From Ochlerotatus camptorhynchus (lineage: Eukaryota > Arthropoda > Insecta > Diptera > Culicidae): DNA of 64,000 nt. Made by a program: the position numbers and the translations under genes. Positions 10,486 through 20,870 of this stretch are shown one piece after another; the first letter of the stretch is position 1; each line of letters starts with the position of its first letter. The notes beneath the pieces are model-generated. The model worked only from the letters and a program-made list of their open reading frames with translations, was not told where the DNA came from and searched no databases. The stretch covers positions 868,001 to 932,000 of the forward strand of contig NW_027040943.1 in assembly GCF_037179485.1 (NCBI RefSeq). Reading direction: 5' to 3'.

Positions 10486-12541
10486 CTAAAATTGAACTAT
10501 TGACTTATTAAAATTAACCAGAATACAAGCGAGTTTTACTATAATATCGATCGAATTTTGATTATTTTCAAATCTTCTCAAACAGTGTTCACTCGGCTGT
10601 CGACAAAAGCAGGCCACTCTCGATGTGTGCTACGCGATCGTCTGTTTTCTCGGCAGCAACCATTGTGTGGTCCTCCCCATTGTTCTTCATCAGCAGTTCT
10701 TTCGGTCGATGCGTCGTCGACTTTGGAAAGCAACCGTTTCGTGATGAGTGTGTGAGTGCTGACCACGTTTTGCGTCCATTGCTGCAATGGACGCGCTCTG
10801 ACCCTCGTTGGCGTACAAAAATTTGCCATACAATGAAACTACTGGAAGCGGCTCCAGTTCTGATTGAGGAGGCTTTTTGGATAGCGGAAGATAAAGTGTT
10901 TCTTGTGTTGTACCTTTTGACTATAGTTTTAAGATGTATTGTATAGTGACCAAGAATCCTCGGCTCTGTAAAGTTAATTCGGTTGAGCCTTATCAAATAA
11001 ATTAACAAACAAAAAAAAAAAAAAATCTTCTCAAAGCATTTACAGTAATAGATCCTTTTAGATAAGTGAATTTAGATTTAAGTACACCAATTAGCCGCTC
11101 GATGTGCACCCTCAAGCATGTTATTTGTTTATCTTTTTCAATACTTAGTGGATTCAATTGAGAATCTTTCCTCAAGAATGTAGGTATGTTTAAAATGGCA
11201 CCTTTTGATGCTACCAAGTCTCGTATATCGAACCCCTTATCTGCTAGAACTACGTCTTCTGATTCAAGGATGTTTAAAAATCCACTATCATTCGCTATAA
11301 AGCGATCAGAGCATCGTCATCCATAGGCTTGTGATATAAACGCTACGCTGCCGTTACTGTTCATACTGTTCATAACGTCTGATGCGATTTATAAGCACTA
11401 TGATGAGCTATTGCTGCTCTGGTTTCAAGGGGTTTTTCCGAGTACACCTCAAAACAATCGATGACAAAAATCCTTCGCCTTCCAAAATACTGTTGAAATA
11501 ATAGAGGATTGTGTCTGATAGCGATGTCTTTTGGAAGAATAGCCAGGGCCCATTTCAAATTCTCAAAGAGAATAAAAGCTGTTCGGTGAAAGAACTTGGA
11601 TGCTGTATTCGTGCAGACAGAATATTCGTCAGCTAGTTCACAAAAAGGTGTATTACGGCGTAGCTTCCGGAGTGTCATGAAAAATACTTCATCTTTTGTC
11701 AACTGACAGGCAGGATCGAATAGAACAGGTTCCATAAAGTTGTATAATCTTTTGAGCGTAGTGAGCATGTTAATTCCTGTATATCGTCTACACATGTCAT
11801 TATTCGCAATCCAAGCCATGCCACGACGGCCTTTAATCAACTGGTGTTGAAGACGATCTACAATTTTGCTAAGCCGTGAGATCTCCATTTCTTGTTCGTT
11901 TTTATATGTCTCGCAGTCACACGTTACATTGTTCGATAGCGCTGAAATTATAAAAAGGGTGGATTTAAACACATTTTCATATTAATTATTACAAATAATC
12001 ACATTTAAATGTATTTGACTCAATGGTCTCATGGACTGGCTATCGAATACTTCACTTAAATTATTAGTGGTGTTGGAGTAATGGCTTGTGTTACTATCGT
12101 TCAAAGTAACATGACTGTTTTCTGAGTTTTCGTTTTGATTATGGTTGGTTGAGTCATCAATTTGTGCAGATAGATCCAAGCATGTACTCAAATTTAAGCT
12201 AATACCAGACACTAGAATTAGCATATTGACAGAGGGAATCCAGTCAATATTTCGTACATCGGTTAATTTGACTGGTTTTCCTAAAATAAATGAATACATT
12301 TCAGATTTCAAACCAATAAAATCATGTATTAAGTGTTCCTACCAAAAACAAAATGCTTGTTGCAGATAACTTTATTTTTAATATTATACAGTTGTCTAAA
12401 TCCTAAGGCTTCAATCCATTTTTGCGATCGTTGGATGGATAGTGTTGGCATAGAGTCAAGGGCCGTTGCAAAGCGATAGAAAACAGCATCATTTGTTTTC
12501 AGATTAGCTCCACATCCAGGAACAACACACTTTTTGGTCAT
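10486..12541 (-). pseudogene. THAP-domain DDE_Tnp_4-type transposase of the ISL2EU-type element
   Basis: Catalytic transposase gene in three exons. Exon 1 (12541-12343) encodes a THAP zinc-binding domain: MTKKCVVPGC at the start and CNKHFVFG at the donor. Exon 2 (12280-11993) starts GKPVKLTDV, completing a typical HFVSGKP-like motif across the junction, then an acidic Asn/Ser-rich linker. A 51-nt intron (11992-11942) keeps frame into exon 3, which carries coiled coil, helix-turn-helix (TKDEVFFMTLRKLR) and DDE fold: first D in VIDCFEVYSEKP, second D in LADKGFDIRD, E in RVHIERLIGVLKS. Decay: a frameshift at about 11370 where the expected KxLIGIxP segment should be, a TGA near 11325, and a poly(A) retroposon at 10583-11023. 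Coding resumes after it (FENNQNSIDIIV) to the stop at 10486. Confidence 0.87.
10583..11023 (+). mobile_element. 441-bp poly(A) retroposon, copy 1
   Basis: Flanked by a perfect 12-bp target duplication AATCTTCTCAAA (10571-10582 and 11024-11035). Begins CAGTGTTCACTCGGCTGTCG and ends with hairpin GGCTC(18 nt)GAGCC at 10962-10989, then TTAACAAACAAA and poly(A). A nearly identical copy lies in the opposite orientation at 31989-32431. No convincing RNA polymerase III boxes were seen. The 3' hairpin tail is shared with the LINE fragment at 17961-18443, so this is best viewed as a non-autonomous derivative moved by that LINE. Confidence 0.9.
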
Positions 12542-12544
12542 GTT

Positions 12545-14198
12545 TTTTTTTTTTCTCTGTTCGGGACATAAAACTACTGCGACCAGTAATTTGATCTATT
12601 GTAGTATATCCCGTGTCCTTAGTTTAGTGCATGTCGTATTACTTCATCACTATTGAAAAATGATGAAGTATTCGGTTTTGATACAGTTGTCATTCTTGCC
12701 TTCATCGCAAGGAATCGATTCTAATTGAAAGGTTCCGCTATTTATACCCTTCGGAGTGTTGGATCACCCTCCAAAGGCGCGCCCCTTTGTCAGTCAAAAT
12801 TGGATTCCTTAGCAACAACATTAAGGAACGACACCGATAGTGACCATGCATCAGAACCCTAGTCTTAACCACTTCAAACTAGGGAACAACGAATAGAAGA
12901 TTAGGAATCACATAGGGTTACGGTATGTAATGTGGGTCTAGTCCTTTCATTCGGCCTATCACGCAAATAAATAATTAATTAAGGAATATTACACAAAAAA
13001 TAAGGAAAATATTGATCACTGATGGTTGATAAATGTGTACCACACACAAATCAATTTATATCACAACATTTCAATACATTTTCAGCTCTCGTAAGTAATA
13101 AAACTGGTTGAGAATATCACAATGTTCGGAGTTTTTAGCCGCCATGACTTATAAGGTTAAGATGGGAAGGTTGACTGACGATCATCAAATGGCCTGATTA
13201 TGGCATTTATTGATTGGAATTACCTGATAATACACACTAGACGTAAAACTTACAGTTGCTGTTTGAATATTTTATGTTTATTTTAATTGTTTAACAACGT
13301 TTTCACAAGTAAAACATGGACCCAACTTTAGGGACACATTTCTTTTCTATGTTCCTAACTATGGCCCATGAAATTCATTTGACAGCATATAGCAATAAGA
13401 GTAACGTCAACAATGTTGTTTTGCATTTGGATGATAAGGAACGAACAGGAAGGGAGATTTTTTCTGCCAAACCTGTATAATGAACATCACAATGTTCTGA
13501 TTTAGATATTCTGCGGTCAAAAGACGATAAGCGAAATTTTTAATTTTTAATTTTTAAATTGAGTGATTTAATGTAGTTTTCGTAAAATTTTCTCTAAGAA
13601 ATGTTTTGAGGAATGAAGAGCATTAAGTTAACAGTGATAGTGATAAAAAAAAATACATCAGAAAACGTTACCAAGAGCGTTTTTTTGAGGATCAAACAAG
13701 ATAGGACGAAGTTGCATCCATAAATAGACCCAATTTGGGGACAATAGACCCATATTACATACATTTCCCTCGTGAGTTATTGTCTTAAAAAAAGTAAGTT
13801 TTTCAACTTTTCGTGGTTTCTGATAGCAAACGACATGATAAGCATATCTAAGCATACCATTTAGCAGTAGAATATCGTTTGCAGGTAAATTCATTGATGA
13901 GTTATGATTAAAAACGTAATCGATGGCTGCATATTAGACCGAGGTTAGGGACGTATACCCTAGATGAAGACTAACTAACTCATTTTTTCCTTGTTTCAAG
14001 ATCATCCTCGGTCCAGGCAACCCGAGGACTTATCACTATGAACAAGGCATAAAAAGTAACAAGGACTAAGACGTGTTCCTTTGATTACTGAAAAATCCTG
14101 TTCTCCTAGTTTGAAGTAGTCAAGACTAGGAATCGGTGGTAGATCTTACATCCCGTAACGTACCACGAAAAGGTGATCTACCCACGTTACGGGGCATG
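12545..14198 (-). mobile_element. 1.65-kb poly(A) retroelement inserted at the transposase start codon
   Basis: Flanked by a 12-bp direct repeat TTTGGTCATGTT at 12533-12544 and 14199-14210. Poly(T) at 12545-12554 on the plus strand means the element runs on the minus strand with a poly(A) 3' end. Internal inverted segments (CCTAGTCTTAACCACTTC near 12861 against CCTAGTTTGAAGTAGTCAA near 14108) suggest a composite or rearranged copy. The only notable ORF, minus 13894-13658 (78 codons), has no recognised domain. Clade unknown. Confidence 0.72.
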
Positions 14199-14283
14199 TT
14201 TGGTCATGTTAGTGTTGATTATATTTGATTAAGGGAATTGAAATGACAAAACTTAAGCGAATCTGGAAACAACGATGATGTAT

Positions 14284-14677
14284 TCACACTGAGATGGCTT
14301 TAATAATTTGGGTACAGATTTTTACATGAAATGTATTAACAGATTTTATAGACCTACCTGAAATGGACGAGCGATAGCTTCCAGAACCACGAAAAACGGA
14401 TGGAGTCAGATTCAAACCAGTTAGAATCGGGAAAATGTAACAGCAATCGCACGCTGGCTGCACAGTGGCAATTGTAGCACAAATCCATATCGACGAGTTG
14501 TAACAACAGCCAAGAGAACGATTTGTCGTCAAAATCATAGATAATACAGGTTTTAGAATCTTCAACGGCTTCAAAACAAGAAGGCTGCATCACATTCCAA
14601 ATTGTATGCATTACATCAAACTTCAATGTATTTACCATAGATCCACGACGACGCAGACAGGAATGCCTAGAGCGCAA
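14284..14677 (-). other. unrecognised minus-strand ORF beside the right TIR
   Basis: An open frame of 107 codons (14677-14354) starts inside the right TIR and continues into unique sequence (FPDSNWFESDSIRFSW). It could be 5' leader or an alternative first exon of the THAP transposase gene, which lies downstream. No domain recognised; coding status unknown. Confidence 0.25.
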
Positions 14678-15117
14678 TCAGATCCGTTGTTTTCACTGGT
14701 TGAAGCGGATCCGGATCGATTTTGCAACGTCCTAGGAACGAAACAGGAAAGAATCACCGCGCCGGAAGGTCACAGTGGTCGACCGCTCTGCAACAAGAGC
14801 GAAGACGGCTGAAATGATTCAGATACACATTGCTACATGTATTTTTGCATTAAATAAGATTTTAATGTACTTACCAATTTGAGTAAAACACGGAACAGGA
14901 ACTGCGCAAACACCACCAAAATAAATCGTACGGGAGGGAACTTGTAAAACAAATTAAAATCAATTTTAAATCACGTAAACAATTTTCGACGCGACAGCTG
15001 ACATGACAGACGAAGCAAAAACGATTTTTTTCCGAGAAAAGAAAAAGTTCATTTCAATAAACACGGCACCGCTCAAATGTCAAATTTGTTCATGCAGTTC
15101 ATTCCGTGCATTGGTCA
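14651..15117 (-). repeat. right 467-bp terminal inverted repeat of the ISL2EU-type element
   Basis: Inverted copy of 6316-6782. On the minus strand it contains the donor GGTAAGT (14875-14869) and acceptor CATTTCAG (ending 14809), mirroring those in the left repeat. AT at 15118-15119 is the outer target duplication. Confidence 0.9.
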
Positions 15118-15170
15118 ATAGAGCGAGAGTTCATGGGGGTTCATTCACAGTGACCTTTCTCACTGCATTA

Positions 15171-15350
15171 TGTCTTTTTCGTTTTTGCGGTGTATCACCG
15201 GTGTAGTGTAAGCAGGAATCAGCGCGAGTCTCTGACAGCTCAACGTCATTTGTTTGTAAACAAAGGTTCATCCTATATCTACACCCTAAATTATTTCGGT
15301 GCACGGCAGTGTAGCACCGGTGTAGCTACACCGCAAAAACGAAAACGACA
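15171..15350. mobile_element. 180-bp MITE with TTA duplication (PIF/Harbinger type)
   Basis: Inverted repeats beginning TGTCTTTTTCGTTTTTGCGG (left) and TGTCGTTTTCGTTTTTGCGG (right, minus strand), extending to CACCGGTGTAG. The trinucleotide TTA flanks both ends (15168-15170, 15351-15353), the duplication typical of PIF/Harbinger elements. No coding capacity. It lies 51 bp outside the ISL2EU-type element. Confidence 0.85.
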
Positions 15351-15360
15351 TTAGACAACT

Positions 15361-15571
15361 CTCGATGAACATTTCAAATGGTCCTATCTGCTTTGATCGA
15401 TTCTCTTCATCGACTTTCTCTTTTCATTATCACTGCTGAGGAGGTTCTTATCTTGCGCCCAAAACGAAAAATACAACAGGGAAAGGTTTTGCAGCTGAGT
15501 TATTGACGCAAGAGAAAGTCGATGAAGAGAATCAATCAATGCAGATAGGACCTTTTGAAATGTTTATCTAG
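15361..15571. mobile_element. MITE with 4-bp duplication, copy A
   Basis: Terminal inverted repeats of about 60 bp beginning CTCGATGAACATTTCAAATG, with AACT at 15357-15360 and 15572-15575. The same family is at 18877-19129 in the opposite orientation: the interior GGGAAAGGTTTTGCAGCTGA here is the reverse complement of the interior there. Confidence 0.87.
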
Positions 15572-15689
15572 AACTGGAATCGCTCAATTAAAGTAAGTCG
15601 AATCATCTCCCCGCACCCCATTCTTAGAATAAACACAGTTTTTGGGTACACGGTTCAGGTGACTAGAACAGGATTGTCCGTAGCGCCGT

Positions 15690-17945
15690 AGTTGGTCAAG
15701 GTTAGTTTTGGTGGTAGATAGTCAGATCACCATGTACAGTCTGGCATTCTTTAAGAAACATTGGCCAGAGCGTTCCGGATACTGGTTGGGATTCCATATA
15801 AGTCCCGGATGCCTTGAAAACAGGGGTGATCCTTGGTTAACCGATTCGAAGCTTCCCGGCGCAACTACCATCGAGTCAACTGGGCGCAATATCAACACTG
15901 CGTCGACACAACCATCGACTACGATGTCCAACCGGGGACGTCCGAAGATGTTGACCGGTGTCTACAAACCATCGAGGAGGCGATTTCCCGGGTCAGGGAA
16001 CAACACGTGCCAGTGTCCAGACAGGTTAGTAACACTCTGAACCTTGACAGCCCCACCAAAGATCTCATAAGACTCCATAATACCATTCGTACTGGCCTAC
16101 CTAACTTGAAGACCAATTGTAATCGATTAACAAAGATCATTCAGGCCAGGATGGTGGATCTCAGAAATAACGATTTTGCTAGAAAGATCCGCTCTCTCCC
16201 AGATTGTGCTAAGCCCTTCTGGAAACTAACAAAAATTCTTAAAAACAAGCCTAGGCCCATTCCCCCACTGACCCCACTGGATCGTCCCGGCGACGCAGTG
16301 GTTCATCTGATAACAATACTTCGTCAGCTCCCATAAACTCGGACAAAACATCGTCAGCCCTGAGGTTGCTGAAAATACAACCAATCTTTTTGAGATTCCT
16401 AACATTTTTCCAGAGGAATCCGAGATTACGGCTGACGAACTGTTGGCCTATATCAAATCATCTAAGGACATGAAGGCCCCAGGTTTCGACAACATCCTGA
16501 ATCTGGAACTCAAACACTTGAGTTCCAGATTCTACAACCATCTGGCACTGATTTTTAATCAGTGCCTCAGACTTGGCTACTTCCCCTCGTGTTGGAAGTC
16601 AGCTAAAGTCATACCCATCCGGAAACCTGGGAAGGATCCGTCCTCTCCTTCAAGTTATCGACCAATCAGCCTTCTCTCATGGTTATCAAAACTGTTCGAA
16701 AGAGCAGTGTACGATCGGCTCCTAACATCTGCCGATGAAAACAACTTGTTACTCGAGGAACAGTTTGGTTTTCGGAAAGGTCGTTCGACCGTCCACCAGC
16801 TGACTCGAGTAACAAACATTCTCAGACGGAACAAGTCTGTTTCGAAAACATCTGCCATAGCGTTGTTGGACGTTGAAAAAGCGTTCAACAATGTCTGGCA
16901 TGATGGCCTGGTGTTCAAATTGCAATCTTCCTAGTGAAGATCATAAACAACTATCTATCGGACAGGACGCTCCGAGTCTCTCTGAATGGCATCACATCGG
17001 ATGCTTTCAACATCGGTGCCGGGGTTCCACAAGGAAGCATCCTTGGCCCCATCCTATTCAACCTGTTCACCTCCGATATGCCGGCTCTCCTTGATGGTGG
17101 ATCGTTGTCTCTGTTCGCAGATAACACATCCATCGTCTACAAGGGTAGGGTCATCGGAGCTCTGACTGCCAAACTTCAGAGAGGCCTGGAGGTCCTGTCT
17201 GAATATTTCAACAGCTGGAAGATCCGTATCAACGCAGCAAAGACCCATTATCTTTCCACACTCTAAATCTCCCAGACTTGTTCCGTCGGAGAATAACAAG
17301 ATCTGCCTGAACGGCTCAGTGGTGAAATGGTCCAAAGAGGTCGTGTACCTCGGGCTAACACTAGAGAGTAGGCTTCTTTTCAGGGAGCACGTTGACAAAA
17401 CGAAAACCAAATGCATCATCTTGATAAGATCGTTGTATCCACTTATCAACAGGAAGTCAACCCTGTCCCTGAAAAATAAGCTAGCTGTCTACAAACAAAT
17501 TATCCTTCCTGTAATCGAGTACGGTATGCCAATCTGGGAGAGTTGCGCAAAATGCAATCACCTTAAACTCCAAAGGATCCAGATTCTTAGGATGGTCCTA
17601 AACAGTCCCCCGCGGACTAGAAATTCTGAGATCCACCTCCTGGCTGGAATTCAGACTTTAGAAGAACGGAGAGTATTCATCCTGGAAAGGTTCAGAGACA
17701 CCTGTCTGAGATCAAATCATCAGATCATACGTGATCTAGCACGTTAGGTTAAGTAGTTAGGTAGGTTATCACTTTTTTCAATTCAAATAAAACACATCCC
17801 CAAAGGGATAATCTGTAAAAAAGTTGAAAAACGCAAATATTAAATTAGAATATCAAATTAAACAAAGATGAAGAGCCAGGTAGGCTAATCAATTAATATG
17901 ATACATCAATGTACTATCATAATCAACAAAAATAAACATAAGTTT
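15690..17945 (+). pseudogene. Jockey-clade LINE, copy 1: ORF2 relic (endonuclease end + reverse transcriptase)
   Basis: 5'-truncated in the endonuclease, of which only the C-terminal SDH motif (about 15721-15730) remains. The reverse transcriptase follows in four open blocks separated by frameshifts: 15833-16336, 16443-16934, 16934-17266 and 17319-17747. Motifs in order: PSSYRPISLLSWLSKLFER, EEQFGFRKGRSTVHQL, AIALLDVEKAFNNVWHDG (motif A Asp), GVPQGSILGPILFNL, LFADNTSIVY and the C-terminal LVIEYGMPIW-like IEYGMPIWESC. The active-site FADD reads FADN, losing the second catalytic Asp of motif C. A 3' UTR runs to about 17945, ending ATCAACAAAAATAAACATAA as in copy 2 at 37735. The layout is like mosquito Juan-type Jockey elements. 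Inactive. Confidence 0.88.
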
Positions 17946-17960
17946 ACTACTACTAGAAAA

Positions 17961-18443
17961 TTGTACGCTTCCCTTCGGGCTCGAGGTAGACAACCTAATG
18001 TTCCAGTTCGGGATATTTTGGCTAGACGCGATCTGGAGTTTATGCAACTCATATATGTTTTCTTGAAGAATATTAACCATAGATTGTAAGTTTGATTAAC
18101 CCTGTGTTTAGTTTGTGTTTTGTATGTGTGTGTGTATTTTTTTTTGTAGATTTGTTTCTGTAATAATTGTATAATTACAGAGTTGATATAACGTCGATAG
18201 GATTAAGTATTTGTTTTAGAAATAGTGAAATTTTTGAATCATAAATCATATTCCAAATCTCCTTTTCCCTCTCCCGATCCAAACAATTGTCATCCACTAA
18301 CCTCGAGAAGACCGCGAGTAATCGGTTCCAATCCTTTAAATTTAGATTTAAGACATTTATAATGTATAAAGAAAATGATAACTTGGCTCTGTAAAGTTTA
18401 TTCGAATGAGCCTGTACAAATAAAGTAATTAACAAAAAAAAAA
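17961..18443 (+). mobile_element. 483-bp 3' end of a LINE with hairpin tail
   Basis: Flanked by a perfect 13-bp duplication TACTACTAGAAAA (17948-17960 and 18444-18456). It begins inside the C-terminal coding region (ARGRQPNVPVRDILARRD, then YVFLKNINHRL and a stop at 18088) and continues through a 3' UTR containing a TG run, ending in GGCTC(18 nt)GAGCC (18385-18412), AATTAAC and poly(A). The tail matches that of the 441-bp retroposons at 10583 and 31989. Clade not certain from this short C-terminus; an I- or Jockey-group LINE is likely. Confidence 0.85.
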
Positions 18444-18456
18444 TACTACTAGAAAA

Positions 18457-18876
18457 CAGGGGCAGTTGAAAATGATGTGTTCGTCTGTTATCGTCGTACT
18501 GCAGGGTTCGCATATCTTCTTAAAAGACGATGCCCCTTCCATATTGTGGGTGGACCGTGTATGTCCGCATCGGAGTCGGGACAAGATGCGTTGGTCACGC
18601 TAGTTTGGGACGTCGACCCATTTATTAATCACACTTTTCGGAAGAATGGTTGTCTTATATTGGCACACTCCTGGACCACTAGTTTGAACAAAATTATTAG
18701 ACCTGATTTGACCAGATTATAAAATCCTATTTGTTACTCGATAGTCAATCAACCTAATTGCAAGGACTTTGTTTCCTCGTAGAGTCCATTTTTCCATCAC
18801 ACCTCGCAGAACGTATTTATCATTGCAGTCAATAGGCTCCGAACATGTATTACAAGCGCTCATGACGATGATAAAT
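18457..18876. other. no recognisable gene
   Basis: An 81-codon ORF at 18477-18722 lacks any motif I recognise. The rest is non-coding spacer up to the MITE. Confidence 0.5.
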
Positions 18877-19129
18877 CTCGATGAACATTTCAAATGGTCC
18901 TATCTGCTTTGATCGATTCTCTTCATCGACTTTCTCTTTCGTTAATAACTCAGCTGCAAAACCTTTCCCTGTTGTATTTGACGTTTTGGACGCTAGATAA
19001 GAACCTCCTTTTTCAAACTATGTGGTAGAATTAGCGCGAAATCTGTTTGCATAGCAGTGGTTATGAAAAGAGAAAGTCGGTGAAGAGAATCGATCAAAGC
19101 AGATAGGACCATTTGAAATGTTCATCGAG
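18877..19129. mobile_element. MITE with 4-bp duplication, copy B
   Basis: Same ~60-bp TIRs as 15361-15571, with AAAT flanking at 18873-18876 and 19130-19133. It is about 42 bp longer than copy A and inserted in the opposite orientation. Confidence 0.87.
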
Positions 19130-19642
19130 AAATCTCTTCCCGTCGTTTAATGCAGCGCAATATTACGGTGATCCAAGTAAGAATGAAAGCGCCTAGATGT
19201 ATGCAACGTTCAGGTTACTGAGATGTGCTAGCTTCCAAAGTTTACTGGTAGATGGCGCTTCGTAAGAGAGACAGCGAGTAAGTAGGTATGAGCGATTACG
19301 ATGATAAAATGCGTATTTCACAAAAACACAATTGCATAAAACACTGTGACACAACTAGGTAAACAACACTAGATTCCGATATGCTTTGACCACATATTGC
19401 ACTAACGAGCGCGTCCGATAATAAACAACGCGAAAAAACAACGAAAAACGGCGAATTAAAATCGGCGACGACAACAAACAAAGAGTGATGTTGGACTGTG
19501 TTGCCAGTGGTATATGGTTTAGTCACGTTTAGTTATAGTTAATCGTAAAGTTAAACGTAGTGTGCGTCATAGGCTAGATTTTGTGTGTGCGAAATGTCAA
19601 TCTAGACCAGGTAATGTGCTTGCAGACCATGCTTGTTAAATA
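19130..19642. other. no recognisable gene
   Basis: Nothing coding or structural identified; a 76-codon minus ORF (19526-19296) has no known motif. Confidence 0.5.
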
Positions 19643-19821
19643 TGGTGTTTACATCTGTGCTGATTTGCTTGCGCTAGTGTACTAGAACTGTACTAAAAAG
19701 TAGCCGTCATAATGTAAACAGGGCGTCAGCATCTGCCAGCATGATATTTCAGGAGCAACTGAAGTTCGTTCTAGTTGATTGAGCTGGTTGTGCTAGTGCA
19801 TTAGCATAAGTGTAAACACCA
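19643..19821. mobile_element. 179-bp MITE-like element
   Basis: Imperfect inverted ends: TGGTGTTTACATCTGTGCTG on the left and TGGTGTTTACACTTATGCTA on the right (minus strand), with internal CTAGTG/CACTAG pairs. No clear target duplication. Confidence 0.65.
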
Positions 19822-20540
19822 CATAAAGAAAATCTGTGCATTGTGCTTATGTTCCTTTCAACCGCCGATGGTTACGTCCACCTCCCACGCTATCATCTGC
19901 TTCCCGGCATCTTGTACGGGGAAAACTATCCGTATCTACATTGCTTATCGGGGCATTGTGGTTGTCAAGTGCCACTTCTAGTGATATCAAAATCCGTCCA
20001 CCCACGTGAATATCGTGGGTACGCTCAGCAACCAACAAGCATCATCGTTGCCGCCAGTAACAGCAGCGCAGAAAACAACAGCAGCTTTGCCAACTGGGAA
20101 GTCCGTTCCGATTGTTCTTTTTTGTTGAGTTTTGCGTCCAGCAAAGGTGCCACGACAATCATTTTTCCCGATTATAGATCGAAGAGCATAATACATTGCT
20201 AGTTTGGACAAGCCCAATGATGATGAGGTTGGGTTCGGCAAGACAAAACGTGCGCACGTGTCGTCATTCATGGGCGCCCACCCAACCCATGTTAGACACC
20301 CGGGTGCCAAGCTTCGCTGCATCGCTTGCTGCTCATTCTAGATGCTTGCCCGTCGCTCCGCTCCTCTGACTAAAAAAAACACGGGCAGGATTACGATTGT
20401 TGTGATGAAGTCTTCGTATTTCTTTGAGCAGTTTTCTTTATTAGTTTCTGTGATCAAGAAGACCCTCCGAAGTCCTTTTAAGAGTTAAGCATTTTCTTAT
20501 GAGTTCTCCAAATTATGTTGAGGAGTTCTCCAAATTGTTT

Positions 20541-20870
20541 TGACGTAGGATTACGTCCTTAGGCAACATATTGGGGGTGCAATTTAAAGAAACCAAAATC
20601 GGTCGCGTTACGAAAAGTTGTCAGGTTTTGACCATTTATAACTCTGTCAATAGAGGATGGATTTTAATTCTAAACAAGCCAATCGATTGGTAATTTTTCT
20701 ACGAAGCTGATAAAATGAATACTTTATCAATTTTCAATATGTCACTATTGAAAACTATACAAATGTCCAACTGTTGCAAAGGTGATCAAAATTATTACCG
20801 ATTGCCTGCAAAAAGTGGTTTCTCTAACATAGTCGCCAAATATTGATACCGAGCACGTAACCCTACGTCA
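20541..20870. mobile_element. 330-bp element with short inverted ends
   Basis: Ends TGACGTAGGATTACGT (20541) and, on the minus strand, TGACGTAGGGTTACGT (20870) form a 16-bp inverted pair with one mismatch. The interior is AT-rich and non-coding. This is probably a non-autonomous DNA transposon; superfamily and duplication unclear. Confidence 0.6.

Larger units (their letters stand above)
6316..15117. mobile_element. ISL2EU-type (PIF/Harbinger-related) DNA transposon, 8.8 kb, two genes
   Basis: Bounded by 467-bp terminal inverted repeats beginning TGACCAATGCACGGAATG, with AT at 6314-6315 and 15118-15119 as a 2-bp target duplication. Inside are two genes facing each other: a SWIM-zinc-finger/YqaJ-exonuclease protein (plus, 6921-9664) and a THAP-domain DDE transposase (minus, 12541-10486). 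That pair and an AT duplication are, to my knowledge, the marks of the ISL2EU group of eukaryotic transposons. The copy is dead: both genes carry stops or frameshifts, and later insertions lie at 8143-8487, 9199-9254, 10583-11023 and 12545-14198. The net element before insertions would be about 6.3 kb. Confidence 0.87.

Noticed and set aside
10589..11008. 139-codon minus ORF and 107-codon plus ORF in the 441-bp retroposon
   Set aside because: Both strands are open, no domain is visible, and the differences between the two copies are all amino-acid-changing in the 107-codon frame.
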